The translations under genes were made by a program, and so were the position numbers. A stretch of 64,000 bases of DNA from Cladosporium sp. IMV 00045 (Eukaryota > Ascomycota > Dothideomycetes > Cladosporiales > Cladosporiaceae): contig MSJI02000869.1 in the NCBI GenBank assembly GCA_001931905.2, forward strand, positions 35,861 to 99,860, given 5' to 3'. The notes under the pieces were generated by a model. That model was not told the origin of the DNA. It searched no databases and saw only the letters and a list, made by a program, of their open reading frames with translations. Every line of letters starts with the position of its first letter. Position 1 is the first letter of the stretch. Shown piece after piece: positions 44,575 to 55,661 of the stretch.

Positions 44575-46151
44575 CTAAAAAGAAAAAACCATCAACCCCA
44601 CAGCAACCAGCAACCCCAAAGAAGAAACACCAACATGCCCCGCCGCACTAGCAGAAGCATCCTCAGCAGCAGCATCATCAATCGCATCCCCACCCTCACC
44701 ACCCGCACCATCACCATCCGCACTCGTCCCATTCGCACCCCCAACCGTGCCCCTCTCCCCACCAGCCCCGCTTGCCGTGTCATTAACAGTCGCCAAATGC
44801 CCCATCGGAAGATTCGCCAAAATAATATTCAACGCGCTCAAATCCTGCCCAAGCCCAAACGTGCCATCCCACTCACCACTGCCCCAGTCAGAACCACAAG
44901 TCGTGCCCTCCGCGCCGCCGGAGCACTGCGCCGCAGCGCCCTTAGCGGACTGCTGCAGAATGAAATCGATGCGCTCGTGCGTCGACCATGCCGGGATGCG
45001 CTCTTCCGGCGTCGTGTCGAGGAGGGCCATGAGGTTGCTGCTGTTCGTGCCCGCAGGGTAGGAGAAGAAAGAGCCCTGTGAGTCCGTCAGAGCGCGCGTT
45101 TGCGCGAGCGCGCGGGCGAGGATGGCGCGGAAGGCGAGTTGGTCGGTGTTGCAGTTGTCGCGGGGCTGGCAGGCGATTTCGATGAGGGTGCCGTTGGGTG
45201 TGCCGAGTTCGGGGTTCGCGAAGGTTTCGTTCAGGGCTGGGACGAAGCTGTGGTGTAGCATGTTGTTTGGGGTGGCGGACTGTGGGGATTGTCAGTCGTT
45301 GTTTTTGTGCAGTGATGGGTTTTGAGAGAGGGGAAACTCACGTGGTTGTACATGTATGCGCCGCCAGCGAGGTAGGTTCCGGCGTTGGCGGTCCACTGGA
45401 TGTGGTTCATGGAGCCTTGGCTACAGTTCTTGTTCGTGTCAAAGCCATCGTACACAGATCCGGGTGAGGTGCTGTTGATGTCTCCGATGAGTCCTGATTC
45501 GTAAGACCACTCGATGATCTCCTGGCCCCACTCAGCGTAGGTTTCGTTCCCAGTGTAGCGCGCAAGGCGGCCGGCGAGTTGGTAGAAGTTGCCGTTGGTG
45601 TAGGCGTTCTTGTAGTCGTAGCCAGCGTTGAACGGGAAGACTTGCCAGCGAAGACCACCGTCGCACGTCTCTTCGTCCCAGCGCAAAACTTGAGTGGTGT
45701 ATACATTTTCGGCTATACCTGTCCAGCTGAGGTTCGTCCCGTCAAGGGCGTCGGATGGGAAGCCATATTCCGCGGCGCTCATGGCCGCCAGAGCCCACTG
45801 GGTCTGGTCATCGTTGCCCAGGCTCTTGGTTTGGTTCTCAGGTGCGAAGTCGTTGTTGGGACCAAGCTGCCAGTGAAGTGCCTCGCCGATGAGCTCATTG
45901 TAGGAGTCGTCGCCGGTTTGGTGCCAGTAGTGAATGAGAGAGTCCCATGCAAGACCACCCTCCCAGAAATAATAAGGGTCACCAAAGAGTCCAGGAATGG
46001 AAGAGCTGTTGTGGTAGCGGTCTACAACGCTCTTAGCGATGATTCCTGCCGCGTCGGTGATAGATTCACGGTCGTTCAGGTCCAGCTCGATTCCGAGAGT
46101 GTTCCCCGCGAGCAGGAGCCCGCAGGCGAGCGAGAGTTTAGAGAAATACAT
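44575..46151 (-). CDS. GPI-anchored GH76 protein, Dfg5/Dcw1 type
   Basis: My exons are 46151-45342 and 45279-44575, 504 aa. After a signal peptide (residues 1-20) come GH76 features: YYFWEGGLAWDSLIHYW, GNDDQTQWALAAMSAAE with the paired Asp residues expected for catalysis, and GGLRWQVFPFNAGYDYKNAYTN. The C-terminus is Gly/Ala/Ser-rich and ends in a hydrophobic GPI signal (LGLLVAVGLMVFSF). Dfg5/Dcw1 are thought to process the GPI mannan and transfer GPI proteins to wall glucan. Several N-x-S/T sites are present. Length and layout are standard for the family. Confidence 0.92.
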
Positions 46152-47654
46152 GGTCTACCACGAGTGTGGTTGGTCAAAAAAAGCGCGCCGGGCATCTCAG
46201 TTAATAATCTCATTTTCGCTGCCCGAAGGATTCCTCGCTGCGACCTTACTAGGATGCTATTCATGGCAGTGCCGTCGAAGGATCGCGCTACCTCCTATCG
46301 GTGTGGCGAAGTCAAACGAAGAGCCCATAGCGTGGAATTGGCGCGCCGGCGGCCGGCTAGGCATGGGTTTGCTGTGACCTCATTTAAAACTTGAGAGTTC
46401 TTGTGCTACCTCTTTCTGTCGTCGTGTTAACAGCCAGTCAAGGCTTTGCATTGAACATAAGCTATAAGATCGGTTGAATTCCTTCCGATGTGATTGGTGT
46501 GATGAGCGCTGCATCTTGGTGAGACATGAGGCTGCATGGCTTGATTTGCTGCATCTAATTTGCGCCGCAAAGAGAACTGTTGCCCGTGCCCCAGAATCGC
46601 CATGATTATGGCACCGCGGGCATCAGGTTAAGGTCGGATTCCAGAACAAGACAACAGAAAGTAGACCAAGTGATCATCGCATCTCCACGTTCCTCCGCGG
46701 CTTGCACGACGATCACTGTGGAGTACGATGCGGCTTGACAGAGACAGGTCCCAGAAGACTTGAACCAATAATTCGCCAAGCGTCCGCTCGTATTCGCCAG
46801 GTCGAACAAGTTGGTTGACAGTAATCGATAGATCACAAAACGCCGCACCCCCAGCAAACCCTGGCAACTTGCTGTTCTCGCCTCCGCGGCCCTTGCATCT
46901 CTTTCAACATCTACGATCGTCCAGAAAACAAGGCTGCAAAGCGTGCACATGCATGGCACGAGACCGACCTATAGACAGACTGCCGAGTTGCAGCTACTCA
47001 TTATCCTCACCGCCTAGTCGACATCATCGTACTGAGAATGGGCACAGTATTGCGCTACTCTCGCACTTCAACCTAAGTTCACCGGTCCGGAAAAGGCCAT
47101 CGAGTTGGTCTCAGCCGCAAAGTCTGAGGTGAAGACCAGTCTCCCATGACGATCATCCGCTCATTTACTTGTTCTGCTGCTATAGCATTCTGACACCAGG
47201 ACATGTATAGCGCACGCCCTTCGTCCACGAAATGCGATAACCAGCTCATCGTAGATTGGTGCAAACACAAACATCCGTAGCAGAGCGACTATGTCAAGCG
47301 GCACCGTCTCAGATTCGTCAATGAGACGCGTATGAGCGCATACACATTAAGCACCGCGACCCGAAATCAAGAACAACTAGAAACATACGATGTTCAAGGC
47401 AATCAGTACAAAATAAGAAGATAATTCTGTAAGTGAAGCACCACAAGAAAGAGAGCACTCGGCAAACCCAAACCGAAGCCATTCCAAATCGGGCACATGC
47501 GACTTTGACGCGCGATCAGCGAACATCGAATCTCCAAACACAAGCACTGTGCTAGCACGTCAAAAACATCAAACACTTCCATAACAGCAAATTCCACCAC
47601 ACCCAACAAACCATCACAACACCCCCCATCCCTCCAAACACACCCACCACAAAA
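46152..47654. other. Divergent intergenic region (GH76 / Dmo2-like)
   Basis: 1.5 kb with no convincing gene. Frames up to 117 codons show no domain. An A/C-rich leader (about 47,570-47,654) precedes the small plus-strand gene. Confidence 0.45.
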
Positions 47655-48030
47655 ATGACAAACGAAACAAACCTCCACACCCTCTCCCAACCCGCCAAAA
47701 TCAGCGACACCCTCGCAACCCAGCAGAAAGACTACGATTGCACTCCCTGTCGACTCATGGGTACGTTCCAGTCCAATCAATCCCCAATCAAACACTCCCC
47801 ACCCCCCAAACCCCAAACAACAACCCAACTCCTAACACAATCCCACAGGCAGCGCCGCCTTCACCGGCCTCGGCATTTACAGCTACGCCTCGGGCATGAA
47901 GCAGCTGCGCGAGCGGGAAGGGGAGATTCTCAAGAGCGGGTCGAGGGTCACGATGGGGATGCGCAGGGGCGGGATTTTGGGGCTGAGCGCGGTTTTGGTG
48001 GGGATGGGGGTCTATCGGTTGAAGTTTTGA
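47655..48030 (+). CDS. DMAC1/Dmo2-like small mitochondrial membrane protein (DUF4536)
   Basis: My model is join(47655..47760,47849..48030), 95 aa; both splice sites are strong (GTACGT, CCCACAG) and restore frame. The core is DYDCTPCRLMGSAAFTGLGIYSY, a CxxC followed by a first membrane helix. A short basic loop and a second helix (GGILGLSAVLVGMGVYRL) end the protein. This matches the distal membrane-arm assembly complex 1-like domain. In animals DMAC1 assists complex I assembly; the yeast homologue's role is less clear. An inner mitochondrial membrane location is inferred. Confidence 0.8.
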
Positions 48031-49043
48031 GGATGGCAAGAGGGCGCTGGTAGGGTGATTTTTGGAAGCTTTTTGGGGGCAGGAGGTGGGGAGGTAACGA
48101 TGAGGTTTGGAGGGTTTGGCTGGTTTGCTTGAGAATGGGGGGGGTTAAGGCGTGTTGGTTGATTGAAGGTGTGGAGGGGTTCTGTCAAGAGAGGAGTTCG
48201 TTGTGAAGACGCCCAGTTTGGGACAAAAGGGAGAGTGTTTCGGTACACTCGGCACTTCTCGAGCGAGAGAAAATCAGGCCTCTGCCATCGAGACAGTCTA
48301 CAGTGAAGAGTTGGAGCCTTCGCACACCAGCAGAACCCAGAACGACCTCGGTGCCATCTCGAGCGACCGGCACAAGAGGCTTCTTGCAGATGCTGTTAAG
48401 CTCCTGGAAGACACAAAAGACACAAGAGAGTGTACCCTCGCCAGAAGACCAGGCTGCACTGGGAAACAGGAGGTGCAACCACGCGCACCGCCTCCCTCAG
48501 GAGTAGGCTCAAGGGCAAAGAATCGCAGAAAAGCGAACAGAACTCAAGAAAAGAAGGAATGTAAGATAGGTGATAATCATGCCCAAGACATGAACTTCGC
48601 TACATACGCTATGTAAGATAGGATATATAACCCAAAGTCAAAATAATGTTAGTTGATATTGTTGTCGCGGTGGGTATTAGAAGAACAAAAACCTCCCATC
48701 CCTACCCGCTCACAAAAATGCATCTGAATGCCCAGCCCAGCCTTCAATGCTTCGCCGTATGTGCACCGGAATCCCAGCAATCGCTGAAAACCCCCCAATG
48801 GGCTTCCCGAAGAATTTGTAACAAAGCCCTTCCCAAAAGAAAACTCCCAACAATGCATGTCGCTTGCATTTATCTCGTAGCGCGTGTCATAGAAAGATGA
48901 AGCGTGCTACCGTTTCTGCCCGTCATTCCTAACAAGCGTAGCTCCGTTTTTCCCTTTCGTTTCGTTTTCGTACAAAAGAAAGAAAAAAGCTTCTCAGCCA
49001 AATAAATGCACAATTCGTGCCGAAACCACTCTCAAGTGGCATT
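48031..49043. other. Convergent 3' intergenic region
   Basis: A plus-strand frame of 137 codons (48,203-48,616) has no domain and no promoter context. I see no other gene. Confidence 0.4.
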
Positions 49044-49910
49044 TCAGACGTGTCTGCCGCGCTTGCCTCCACGACCGCCACCGTTGCCGTCTTTACGGTT
49101 GTTGTTGCTGGCGTCGTTGCTGTTGTCGGCGTTCAGGCCCGAGATGTCGAAGAAGTCCGGGTAGGGCATTTTACGCTTGTTGCCGGCGCCGGAGCCTAGG
49201 TTGAAATTGAAGGTGGGGCCGTTGGAGGTGCGGTTACTGTCGCGGGTGCGGGATTGGGTGGTGTGTCGGGGTTTGGAGGGTTTAGAGGCGAGGCGGACGG
49301 TGTTGTTGGAGTTGTTGTGGTTGCTGTTGTCTACGTCCATGGTTTGCGTGTCTTCCCGGTTGTGGTTGGTGGGGTAGCTTTCCGTGGAGCGGAAGGAGAA
49401 GTCGTCGAGAGCGGGTGCTGAGATCTGGGCTGAGGGTGCGGGAGGTGCGGGAGGTGCGTGTTGTTGTTGCGTGGGTGTGTGCTGTGGAGGCTCGGAAGCC
49501 CGTCTTTGCTGTTCTTCCTCTGCCAGATCGTTGGCGGCGGTGTGGACGGCCGGCTTTCTTTGCACTTCAGGCGATGAACTTCTTGTCTCGACCACTTCCT
49601 CCTTGGTACTATCGTCCTCGTCCTCACTTGCTCTGGGTGCGTCGTCGAGTCTCTCGGTGGCCCACCTCCTCACCCGCCAACCTTCGCCGTCCATCAAGCC
49701 CAGATTCTCCCTATCCAAGAAAGCCAGCAGATCGTCAAGAGCATCCTGATAGCCAGCTTCTCGAGCACGAGTGTTTTCAGCAGCGGCGGTTTTGTAGAGG
49801 TTGGTCACCGAGAGAGCGGCAGCCTTGAAGTCAGAGAGCAGCTGATGTGTTTGCTCATTGCGGCGGCGAGATCCGGGGAGGGATGAAGAGAGGTGGCGCA
49901 TGGAATCCAT
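49044..49910 (-). CDS. C16orf72/HAPSTR1-like protein (DUF4588)
   Basis: A single-exon 288-aa frame. Residues 20-90 are the only conserved part: a helical region with FKAAALSVTNLYKTAAAE and AGYQDALDDLLAFLDRENLG, followed by WRVRRWATERLD. The remainder is disordered: acidic, Gln/Pro/His-rich, Asn-rich, with a basic NKRKMPYPDFFDISG element and a Gly-Arg-rich, NLS-like end. I place it in the family of human C16orf72 (HAPSTR1/TAPR1), which works with the HUWE1 ubiquitin ligase in stress responses. The fungal function is not established. The assignment rests on remembered similarity of the helical block and is moderate. Confidence 0.6.
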   Translation of the reverse strand: MDSMRHLSSSLPGSRRRNEQTHQLLSDFKAAALSVTNLYKTAAAENTRAREAGYQDALDDLLAFLDRENLGLMDGEGWRVRRWATERLDDAPRASEDEDDSTKEEVVETRSSSPEVQRKPAVHTAANDLAEEEQQRRASEPPQHTPTQQQHAPPAPPAPSAQISAPALDDFSFRSTESYPTNHNREDTQTMDVDNSNHNNSNNTVRLASKPSKPRHTTQSRTRDSNRTSNGPTFNFNLGSGAGNKRKMPYPDFFDISGLNADNSNDASNNNRKDGNGGGRGGKRGRHV

Positions 49911-50555
49911 GGCTGGAAGGGTCGGTGACGTCGAGAGCGAGGGTGTTCAGTATGCTATCGTAACTTGTCGTAACTTGTGGTAACTTGTCGTACGTTGGTG
50001 TAACGTGCGGCTGTAGGGTGGCACGGGATCTGGGATCTGCGCCTGGGAATGCAGACGCCCGCTTCTTGCCGTATGTAGGTAGGCGTGAATGAAAGAATGA
50101 GCGATAAACGCCTCGGCTGTTTCAGAAAAGGTGAAAGATCGTGGCGGCGGGGGTCTGTATATGCAAGACTGGCCAGACAGGCGTGTGAGGGCTCTCGTGA
50201 GGAAGAGAACAAAAGTTGGCAAGACAGAGTTGGTGGATGTGGTTGTTGACTTGGGTGTGGTCGTGACTATAGCAGGACTTGGAAGCTTCCAGGCCGAAAG
50301 AAGCCCGTGTCACGTGAAAGTCATTTCACATCAATGATAAGCCTCAGGCTCAAGCGGGGCTGCTTAGGCAAGAACTGTCGTCACCCAAAACATGAATCCG
50401 GCAATTACCAGGGTCGTTCATGCCGTCCTTCTATTTTGTTTTCATTGTTTCTGAACCATCCACACCCACACACGTAATACATCCACGCATGGCGGGTGCT
50501 TAATACTAAAAGATCACTTCCATCAACTTGAAACCACTACAATCTTCGCGCTACG
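49911..50555. other. Divergent promoter (C16orf72-like / calponin-homology gene)
   Basis: A short intergenic region with the 10-bp tandem repeat listed separately. No gene-like frame is seen. Confidence 0.5.
49961..50010. repeat. 10-bp tandem repeat, about five units
   Basis: Three units of TAACTTGTSG in exact 10-bp register (49,961-49,990) are followed by two decayed units (TACGTTGGTG, TAACGTGCGG). The array sits 50-100 bases upstream of the minus-strand ATG at 49,910. Confidence 0.85.
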
Positions 50556-52700
50556 ATGCCCTCAGTCACATCCCTGGACGCGGATATGCGCAACTTGCGC
50601 ATGTCCAGATACACTCCACAGGCAGCAGACGAGGCACGAAACTGGATAGAGGAGACCTTGGGCCGCCCACTGCCCTCGGGCGATCTCTTGCAAGCCCTGA
50701 AAGATGGTGTCGCGCTCTGTGAACTCGCTAATCTCGCAATAGCGCCTCCGGGCGTCAAGTTCAAGAAGAGTCAAATGCCCTTCATCCAGATGGAAAACAT
50801 CAGCCACTTTCTCAAAGCGTGCGAGATGCCTCCGCTCAACATGCACCCTCATGATCGTTTCTTGACCGTCGATCTGTACGAATCCAAGGATCCCGCGCAA
50901 GTCCTGCAGTGCATTGGTGCCTTCTCAAGACAGGCGCATGCCGCAGACCCCGTGACTTTCAAGTCAACCATAGGACCGAAGAAGTCTGGGGCCACAGTCA
51001 CGCCTTCAGGCACCGGAACCATCTCATCATCAAACGGGGCTGGCTCTATCCGAGGAAGCCCTTATGGAAGGACCACGAGTCCCCCCAAGCTGTCTGCCGC
51101 CATGCCTTCATATGGCCGTGCAATGTCACCTGCTCTGTCTGGCGGATCCAACAGCTCCCAGAATGCGGGACCTGGTTCAGCGTCAGGAAAGACTGGGGTG
51201 TCATCGTGGAGCAGCAAAGCAGACGAGGGAGTCACCGCGCCAGCCTGGAACATCGCCCAGTACGGCTTCATGGGTGGGGCATCTCAGGGCAATCAAGGCA
51301 TCAGCTTCGGAGCGCGGCGTCAGATTACTAGTCAGTCGCCGACAGTGCCGAGTTTCGCCGAGAAGGAGCGCAAGCGTAAAGAGAAGGAAGAGGAGGATGC
51401 GCGGTCACGACAGCAGGCGGAGGAAAGCGAACACAAGCGTCGTATCGAGCGGGAGGCTGAGGAGGAGAGGACTAGGCTTGAGGAGGAGAGGCAATGGGAA
51501 GAAGAGACCCAGCGTCACCGAGAGGAAGAACGACGCAGAGTGGAGGATCAGAAGCGGCAATGGGCGGAACAGGAACGAAGATGGAAACACGACGATGAAG
51601 AGCGCAAGAAAGAAGATGCCGAGATCAGAAACCTCATGCAGAAGAGCGAAGCCCCTCCGAAGCCTGCTACGCCGTCAAGCAATATTTTGCGAGGGCAATC
51701 CCTGGCGGACTATCAGCGGGAGCAGGGCGCTTTGGGTGGCGACACAGACGGTCGGGTCGAGACACCCGAAGGCAAGCGTGTCAGAGAGCTGGAGAAACAA
51801 CTGGAGGAAGCCAGAGAGCGCGAGCGACAATATCAGGCAGAGCGAGAGGAAAGACTTCGCTCTGGCAAGGACTGGTCACGACCAAGCACAGCGCAGGCGG
51901 ATAGGCCAGGAAGCGCACAGAGTCTCCAACAGAGTGAAGCCAGCTGGGCCGGTGATGAGAGAGAGATGCTGCGGGGCCAGTGGCAAGCAAACCAAGATCG
52001 CTCTGCGGGGACTGGCGCTGCGAGAACGGGGGAAACCCGCGCGCCGCTATCGTTTGGGTCGAGGCCATTGCCTCAGCCTCAGCCCGTGGCTGAAGAGGAG
52101 CCGGAAGAGGACACAGTACCCTCGCTTCCTACCAGATCATCACAACCTCTCCAAATATCGGAGTCGAACAACTCTCTGCCGCAATATAACTCTTCGAGCG
52201 CGCCGGCTTCATCACCGATGGGAAGCAGCAACCGTCCTCTCCCGTCGCCTCAACCCAAAGACTACGAGCCGTACAGCCCGCCTCAACAACGTCAGACTCG
52301 CACTGAATCGTTCCTTTCCGCTAACCCAGCACCAAAGCCCACCGGTCCTCGAATTTCATCTGCAGCAGAAGCTGGAGACACGGCGCTCGAGCAGGCCGCC
52401 GACCGCGATCGCCGCATGGCATCACAGCAAAAGACCCAGGCCGGCGGTTGGGCGTCGAAATCCCTGCTGGAGCGTGAGATGGAGCGCGAGAGGGAACGGC
52501 AGAAAGAATGGGAGAAGGAGCAGAAAGAGGTGGCTGAGAGGAAGAAAGATCCCACGCAGGGATCCGGCGAGGGCCAGTCCTGGGATGTGAACCAGTATGG
52601 TTACACGGGCGGCGACAACCTGAACAGAGGCAGCTCGTCTGGGAGCGGCATTGCCATGGGCGGCAGGCGGCAGATCATTGGGCCGAGGCCGCAGAAGTGA
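50556..52700 (+). CDS. Calponin-homology actin-binding protein with two calponin-like repeats
   Basis: A single-exon 714-aa frame. A CH domain spans residues ~20-130 (ARNWIEETLGRPLPSGDLLQALKDG...LCELAN..., then the VLQCIGAFSRQA helix). Residues ~228-250 carry WNIAQYGFMGG...GARRQI and the extreme C-terminus carries WDVNQYGYTGG...GGRRQIIGP; these are calponin/transgelin-type repeats. The middle is a long Glu/Arg-rich coiled coil (~265-355) and Ser/Pro-rich linkers. Scp1/transgelin proteins bundle F-actin. This protein is much longer than yeast Scp1 (200 aa) and places the coiled coil between the two repeats, a layout of filamentous-fungus homologues. An actin-crosslinking role at patches or the hyphal tip is inferred. 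Confidence 0.85.
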   Translation: MPSVTSLDADMRNLRMSRYTPQAADEARNWIEETLGRPLPSGDLLQALKDGVALCELANLAIAPPGVKFKKSQMPFIQMENISHFLKACEMPPLNMHPHDRFLTVDLYESKDPAQVLQCIGAFSRQAHAADPVTFKSTIGPKKSGATVTPSGTGTISSSNGAGSIRGSPYGRTTSPPKLSAAMPSYGRAMSPALSGGSNSSQNAGPGSASGKTGVSSWSSKADEGVTAPAWNIAQYGFMGGASQGNQGISFGARRQITSQSPTVPSFAEKERKRKEKEEEDARSRQQAEESEHKRRIEREAEEERTRLEEERQWEEETQRHREEERRRVEDQKRQWAEQERRWKHDDEERKKEDAEIRNLMQKSEAPPKPATPSSNILRGQSLADYQREQGALGGDTDGRVETPEGKRVRELEKQLEEARERERQYQAEREERLRSGKDWSRPSTAQADRPGSAQSLQQSEASWAGDEREMLRGQWQANQDRSAGTGAARTGETRAPLSFGSRPLPQPQPVAEEEPEEDTVPSLPTRSSQPLQISESNNSLPQYNSSSAPASSPMGSSNRPLPSPQPKDYEPYSPPQQRQTRTESFLSANPAPKPTGPRISSAAEAGDTALEQAADRDRRMASQQKTQAGGWASKSLLEREMERERERQKEWEKEQKEVAERKKDPTQGSGEGQSWDVNQYGYTGGDNLNRGSSSGSGIAMGGRRQIIGPRPQK

Positions 52701-53502
52701 AGTGGAAGACGGAGTAGAATAGAAGAATAATCATCATCGTTTGTAGCTGGCAAATCTATCGACAACAATTGTTTCGCACTCCAGGAGTGTCTAGTCATTT
52801 CTCTGCAGAGATTATCACATTGAGCGGTCTTTGTTGAAGAAGTGGAGAAAGCGATATTGGCTGATGCGGGCGTGTCTGGGCCTAGACAAAGAAAGGCATG
52901 GGGGCAGATGGGCGGATGGGCACTTTCGCGGCGACAATGCAAGTCTAAGCCCTGCAGAGAGTAGAGCCAGCGTTTCACCATTCGCCATCCACGTCCGCCA
53001 ACGTTCGTCGCAGCCCATTAGAGCACGTTAAGCCATTCCACCCTCCACGCCAGCCAGATCCACTTCGCTGCACCGTCACCACCCTGAGGCCGAGACTGTC
53101 GACTTCCATCACTACTAACAATACTGTCACTCACGACACAACCTCACTTACACTCACACACGACTCCCTCTCCTTCTCCAACTACCTGTCATTCGCTATA
53201 CCACCACGATCCTTACCCCTCTCGCCATCCTCAACCATTCTTCATCTGCAGGCCAGCTGAAAGCGTCGCGGAGAAACAGCACCCGGCCCATATTGCGACA
53301 AACGACCAGACCACTATCTGTACGCGCAATCACTCACACATCTTTCATTGTTTCCTTATACTCTTCCACCGCCTGCGACATAGCCAATTCTCATCTTGGA
53401 GCATACTGCATACGATAAGCAGCAAGAGAGCGAGCGCGGCTGGCTCGCAATTCCACAACACCACAACTTTCAACGCTGGACAGACATACAATAACGCACA
53501 CC
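52701..53502. other. Upstream region and leader of Opy2
   Basis: The right half (53,040-53,500) is a C/A/T-rich leader with many cacac and ctcc runs, typical of a long 5' UTR. There is no gene-like frame. Confidence 0.5.
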
Positions 53503-55065
53503 ATGGCACTTCAAGATATACCAGTAACCCGTCGCTCGATCAGCGTCTCTTCAGAAGTGGAACGCACCCTCCGCACAGTCTTCAAGCGCTGCGTCTCATG
53601 CCCCGACGAAACCCCATCCTGCCCGCCATGCGACAGCAAGACCGAAATCTGCTCCCTGGTCCCCGCCGACTGCAACAACTGCGCCTCCATGGTCTGCGTG
53701 CGGAATCCCAATCCTGCGCCTTCAAATTCCGGACCGAACGTGGGCGCAATCGCTGGAGGCGTCGTGGGAGGTATCGCCTTTGTCGCTATCATTGTCTTCC
53801 TCCTGTGGAGATTCCACATTAAGAAGAAGAGGGCGCAGCAAGAATTGGAGGCAGAGGAGTGGGAGGGTGATGATATCGCTCAGCAGAAGACAACACACTC
53901 TTTCCAGGCCATGCACCAAGATGCTGCTTCCACAAGAACAAGAGGCTCACTCTCAAACAGCATTCTCAGCCGCATGAGCAATGTCATTCACATCGCATAC
54001 ATCCCCGGTGTCACTAACCGAAACGGCAACGGCAACGGCAACGGATCTACTCACAACAGCATGATGGACAACTCTCCCGTCCCGCCAATCCCAGCCGCAC
54101 GTCGCGACATCCCTCGCTCACCACTCGCCAACGACGATGGCGCCCTGTTCTTCCGCCCAGGCGACCTTCGCGACAGCACATACTCCGGATCATCCGACTT
54201 CGACGAGCGCCGAGGAACACAGTACACCCGCGCATCCATCACACCCTCTCTCGCCCGCTCCTCCATCGCCTCAGGAATCTACACCAACAACGTCGACCCC
54301 ATGCCCGCACAGCAAGTCGTCCGCGCCGCGCCCCGCATGGTCTCCGTGAAAACCTCCTCCTCCCACTCCCCCAACTCCGAAACCCCCGGCTCCGCCTCCG
54401 GCTCCCCCAACCCCACATCCGACAACGCCCAATTCGCAGCCGCCACCAAAGGAAAACCGGTACAGGTGATGATGCCAGGCCAAGCCGAGCGCTCCGCCCA
54501 AGGCAGCGTGAAAAGCAACGCCTCCTACGGCAAAGCGCAACAAGTCACCGTCGGCGGCGGCAAAGGCAAAGCCCGCCAGCAGCCCGTCTCGCGCGAAGGC
54601 AGCCAATCGAGCAAACACGCCCCCGGCGTCTCCTCGCCCCTCGCCGAAGCCGAAACCACAACCCCAGCATCACCACCCTCCCTGACCGCGCCCGAAGAGC
54701 GCAACAGAACCTCCCTCTCCCCCATCAACGCCTCCCCCGCCAGCCAGCCGGCCGAAAGCCCTTTCTTCGACGCATCGGAAATGCCTCCATCGGCTTCTGC
54801 GGCGAACAGTAGGAAACCCAACCCCTACGCCTCGATGACGTCGAGCGTCACGCGCAGTCGCGAAGACGGGCCGAGGCGTGGAGGTGCCGGCGGGCGTGGG
54901 CCCGGAGGGCTCAGTGCGGTGATCGAAGAGGCTACTAAGAGGGCTTCGAGGGTTGTTAGTCATGAGGGGTTGGGTGGTGTTGCGTCTGGTGCTGCTGGTG
55001 CCGGTGGTAGTGGGGTAGGGAAGAGGGAGTCGAGTCCGTTTGATGATAAGAACAGGGTTGATTAG
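53503..55065 (+). CDS. OPY2: Opy2-like membrane anchor of the HOG pathway
   Basis: A single-exon 520-aa frame. Residues ~30-67 hold a compact Cys-rich domain (CVSCPDETPSCPPC...CNNC...C), the Opy2 N-terminal signature. A membrane helix follows at ~80-103 (VGAIAGGVVGGIAFVAIIVFLLW) with a basic stop-transfer (HIKKKRAQQ), so the Cys-rich domain is outside and the ~415-residue Ser/Pro-rich tail is cytosolic. The tail includes SNVIHIAYIPGVTNR and SPVPPIPAARR, short elements kept in fungal Opy2. Opy2 docks the Ste50-Ste11 module at the plasma membrane for osmostress and filamentation signalling. There is no signal peptide before the Cys-rich domain, consistent with family members that insert by the TM alone; an unseen upstream exon is possible. 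Confidence 0.82.
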   Translation: MALQDIPVTRRSISVSSEVERTLRTVFKRCVSCPDETPSCPPCDSKTEICSLVPADCNNCASMVCVRNPNPAPSNSGPNVGAIAGGVVGGIAFVAIIVFLLWRFHIKKKRAQQELEAEEWEGDDIAQQKTTHSFQAMHQDAASTRTRGSLSNSILSRMSNVIHIAYIPGVTNRNGNGNGNGSTHNSMMDNSPVPPIPAARRDIPRSPLANDDGALFFRPGDLRDSTYSGSSDFDERRGTQYTRASITPSLARSSIASGIYTNNVDPMPAQQVVRAAPRMVSVKTSSSHSPNSETPGSASGSPNPTSDNAQFAAATKGKPVQVMMPGQAERSAQGSVKSNASYGKAQQVTVGGGKGKARQQPVSREGSQSSKHAPGVSSPLAEAETTTPASPPSLTAPEERNRTSLSPINASPASQPAESPFFDASEMPPSASAANSRKPNPYASMTSSVTRSREDGPRRGGAGGRGPGGLSAVIEEATKRASRVVSHEGLGGVASGAAGAGGSGVGKRESSPFDDKNRVD

Positions 55066-55661
55066 GGGGGACCGAGAACACGGGAGATTTTTTTTGGCAG
55101 GGAGAGTCAGGTCTTTTTTGTTTTATTTTTATGTTCTGACAGTATGATAGGGGGGATTCGTTTTCGTGAGCGGGACTCGGCGATTGCAGCAAATGTTTTT
55201 TTTTTTTTTTTTTTTTTCTTGTTATCCGATTTTTGAGATGTTCATTCTTCCAGTATTGGAACGGTTTTTCTTCGTGAGCGGGACTCGGCGATTGCAACAA
55301 ATCTTTTTCACAGGAGAATTATTATCTTCATACTACGAAATGGCGACAAGTTTGTCTTGTCTTTCTTTGGGCTGGGACCGGTCATGCTATGCTATGCTAT
55401 TCTATGCTATGCCATATAGGCTTCGATTTTTTCCTATTTCGTTCTATTTTCTGCTTTCTTGATCTCTCCGCAACTTCTGTCTCAATTTTTCGCTTTTTCT
55501 TTCGCACGTGGACGAGGACTTTTTTGGTTTTGGTTTTGGGACTCCATAGGAGAAAGCAAGCGGCTTTGCCACTCTTCCTCACCCTTTCTCTCCCTCACCC
55601 TTCATTTCGTTCCTTGAAAGATCCCACTCTCTCCCATCTCGCCCCACCCACACCAACCTCC
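55066..55661. other. Convergent 3' region with simple sequence
   Basis: This contains T-rich DNA, a run of about 20 or more T at roughly 55,196-55,217, a short (TATGC)n run near 55,386-55,412 and a direct repeat listed separately. No gene is present. Confidence 0.5.
55165..55296. repeat. Direct repeat, two 24-bp copies 108 bp apart
   Basis: CGTGAGCGGGACTCGGCGAT and the next four bases occur at 55,165-55,188 and again at 55,273-55,296. Both are followed by a near-identical CARCAAAT and a T-tract. The interval includes the long poly-T run. Confidence 0.9.

Noticed and set aside
48203..48616. 137-codon plus-strand frame
   Set aside because: No domain, lies between two convergent 3' ends, composition like the surrounding DNA.
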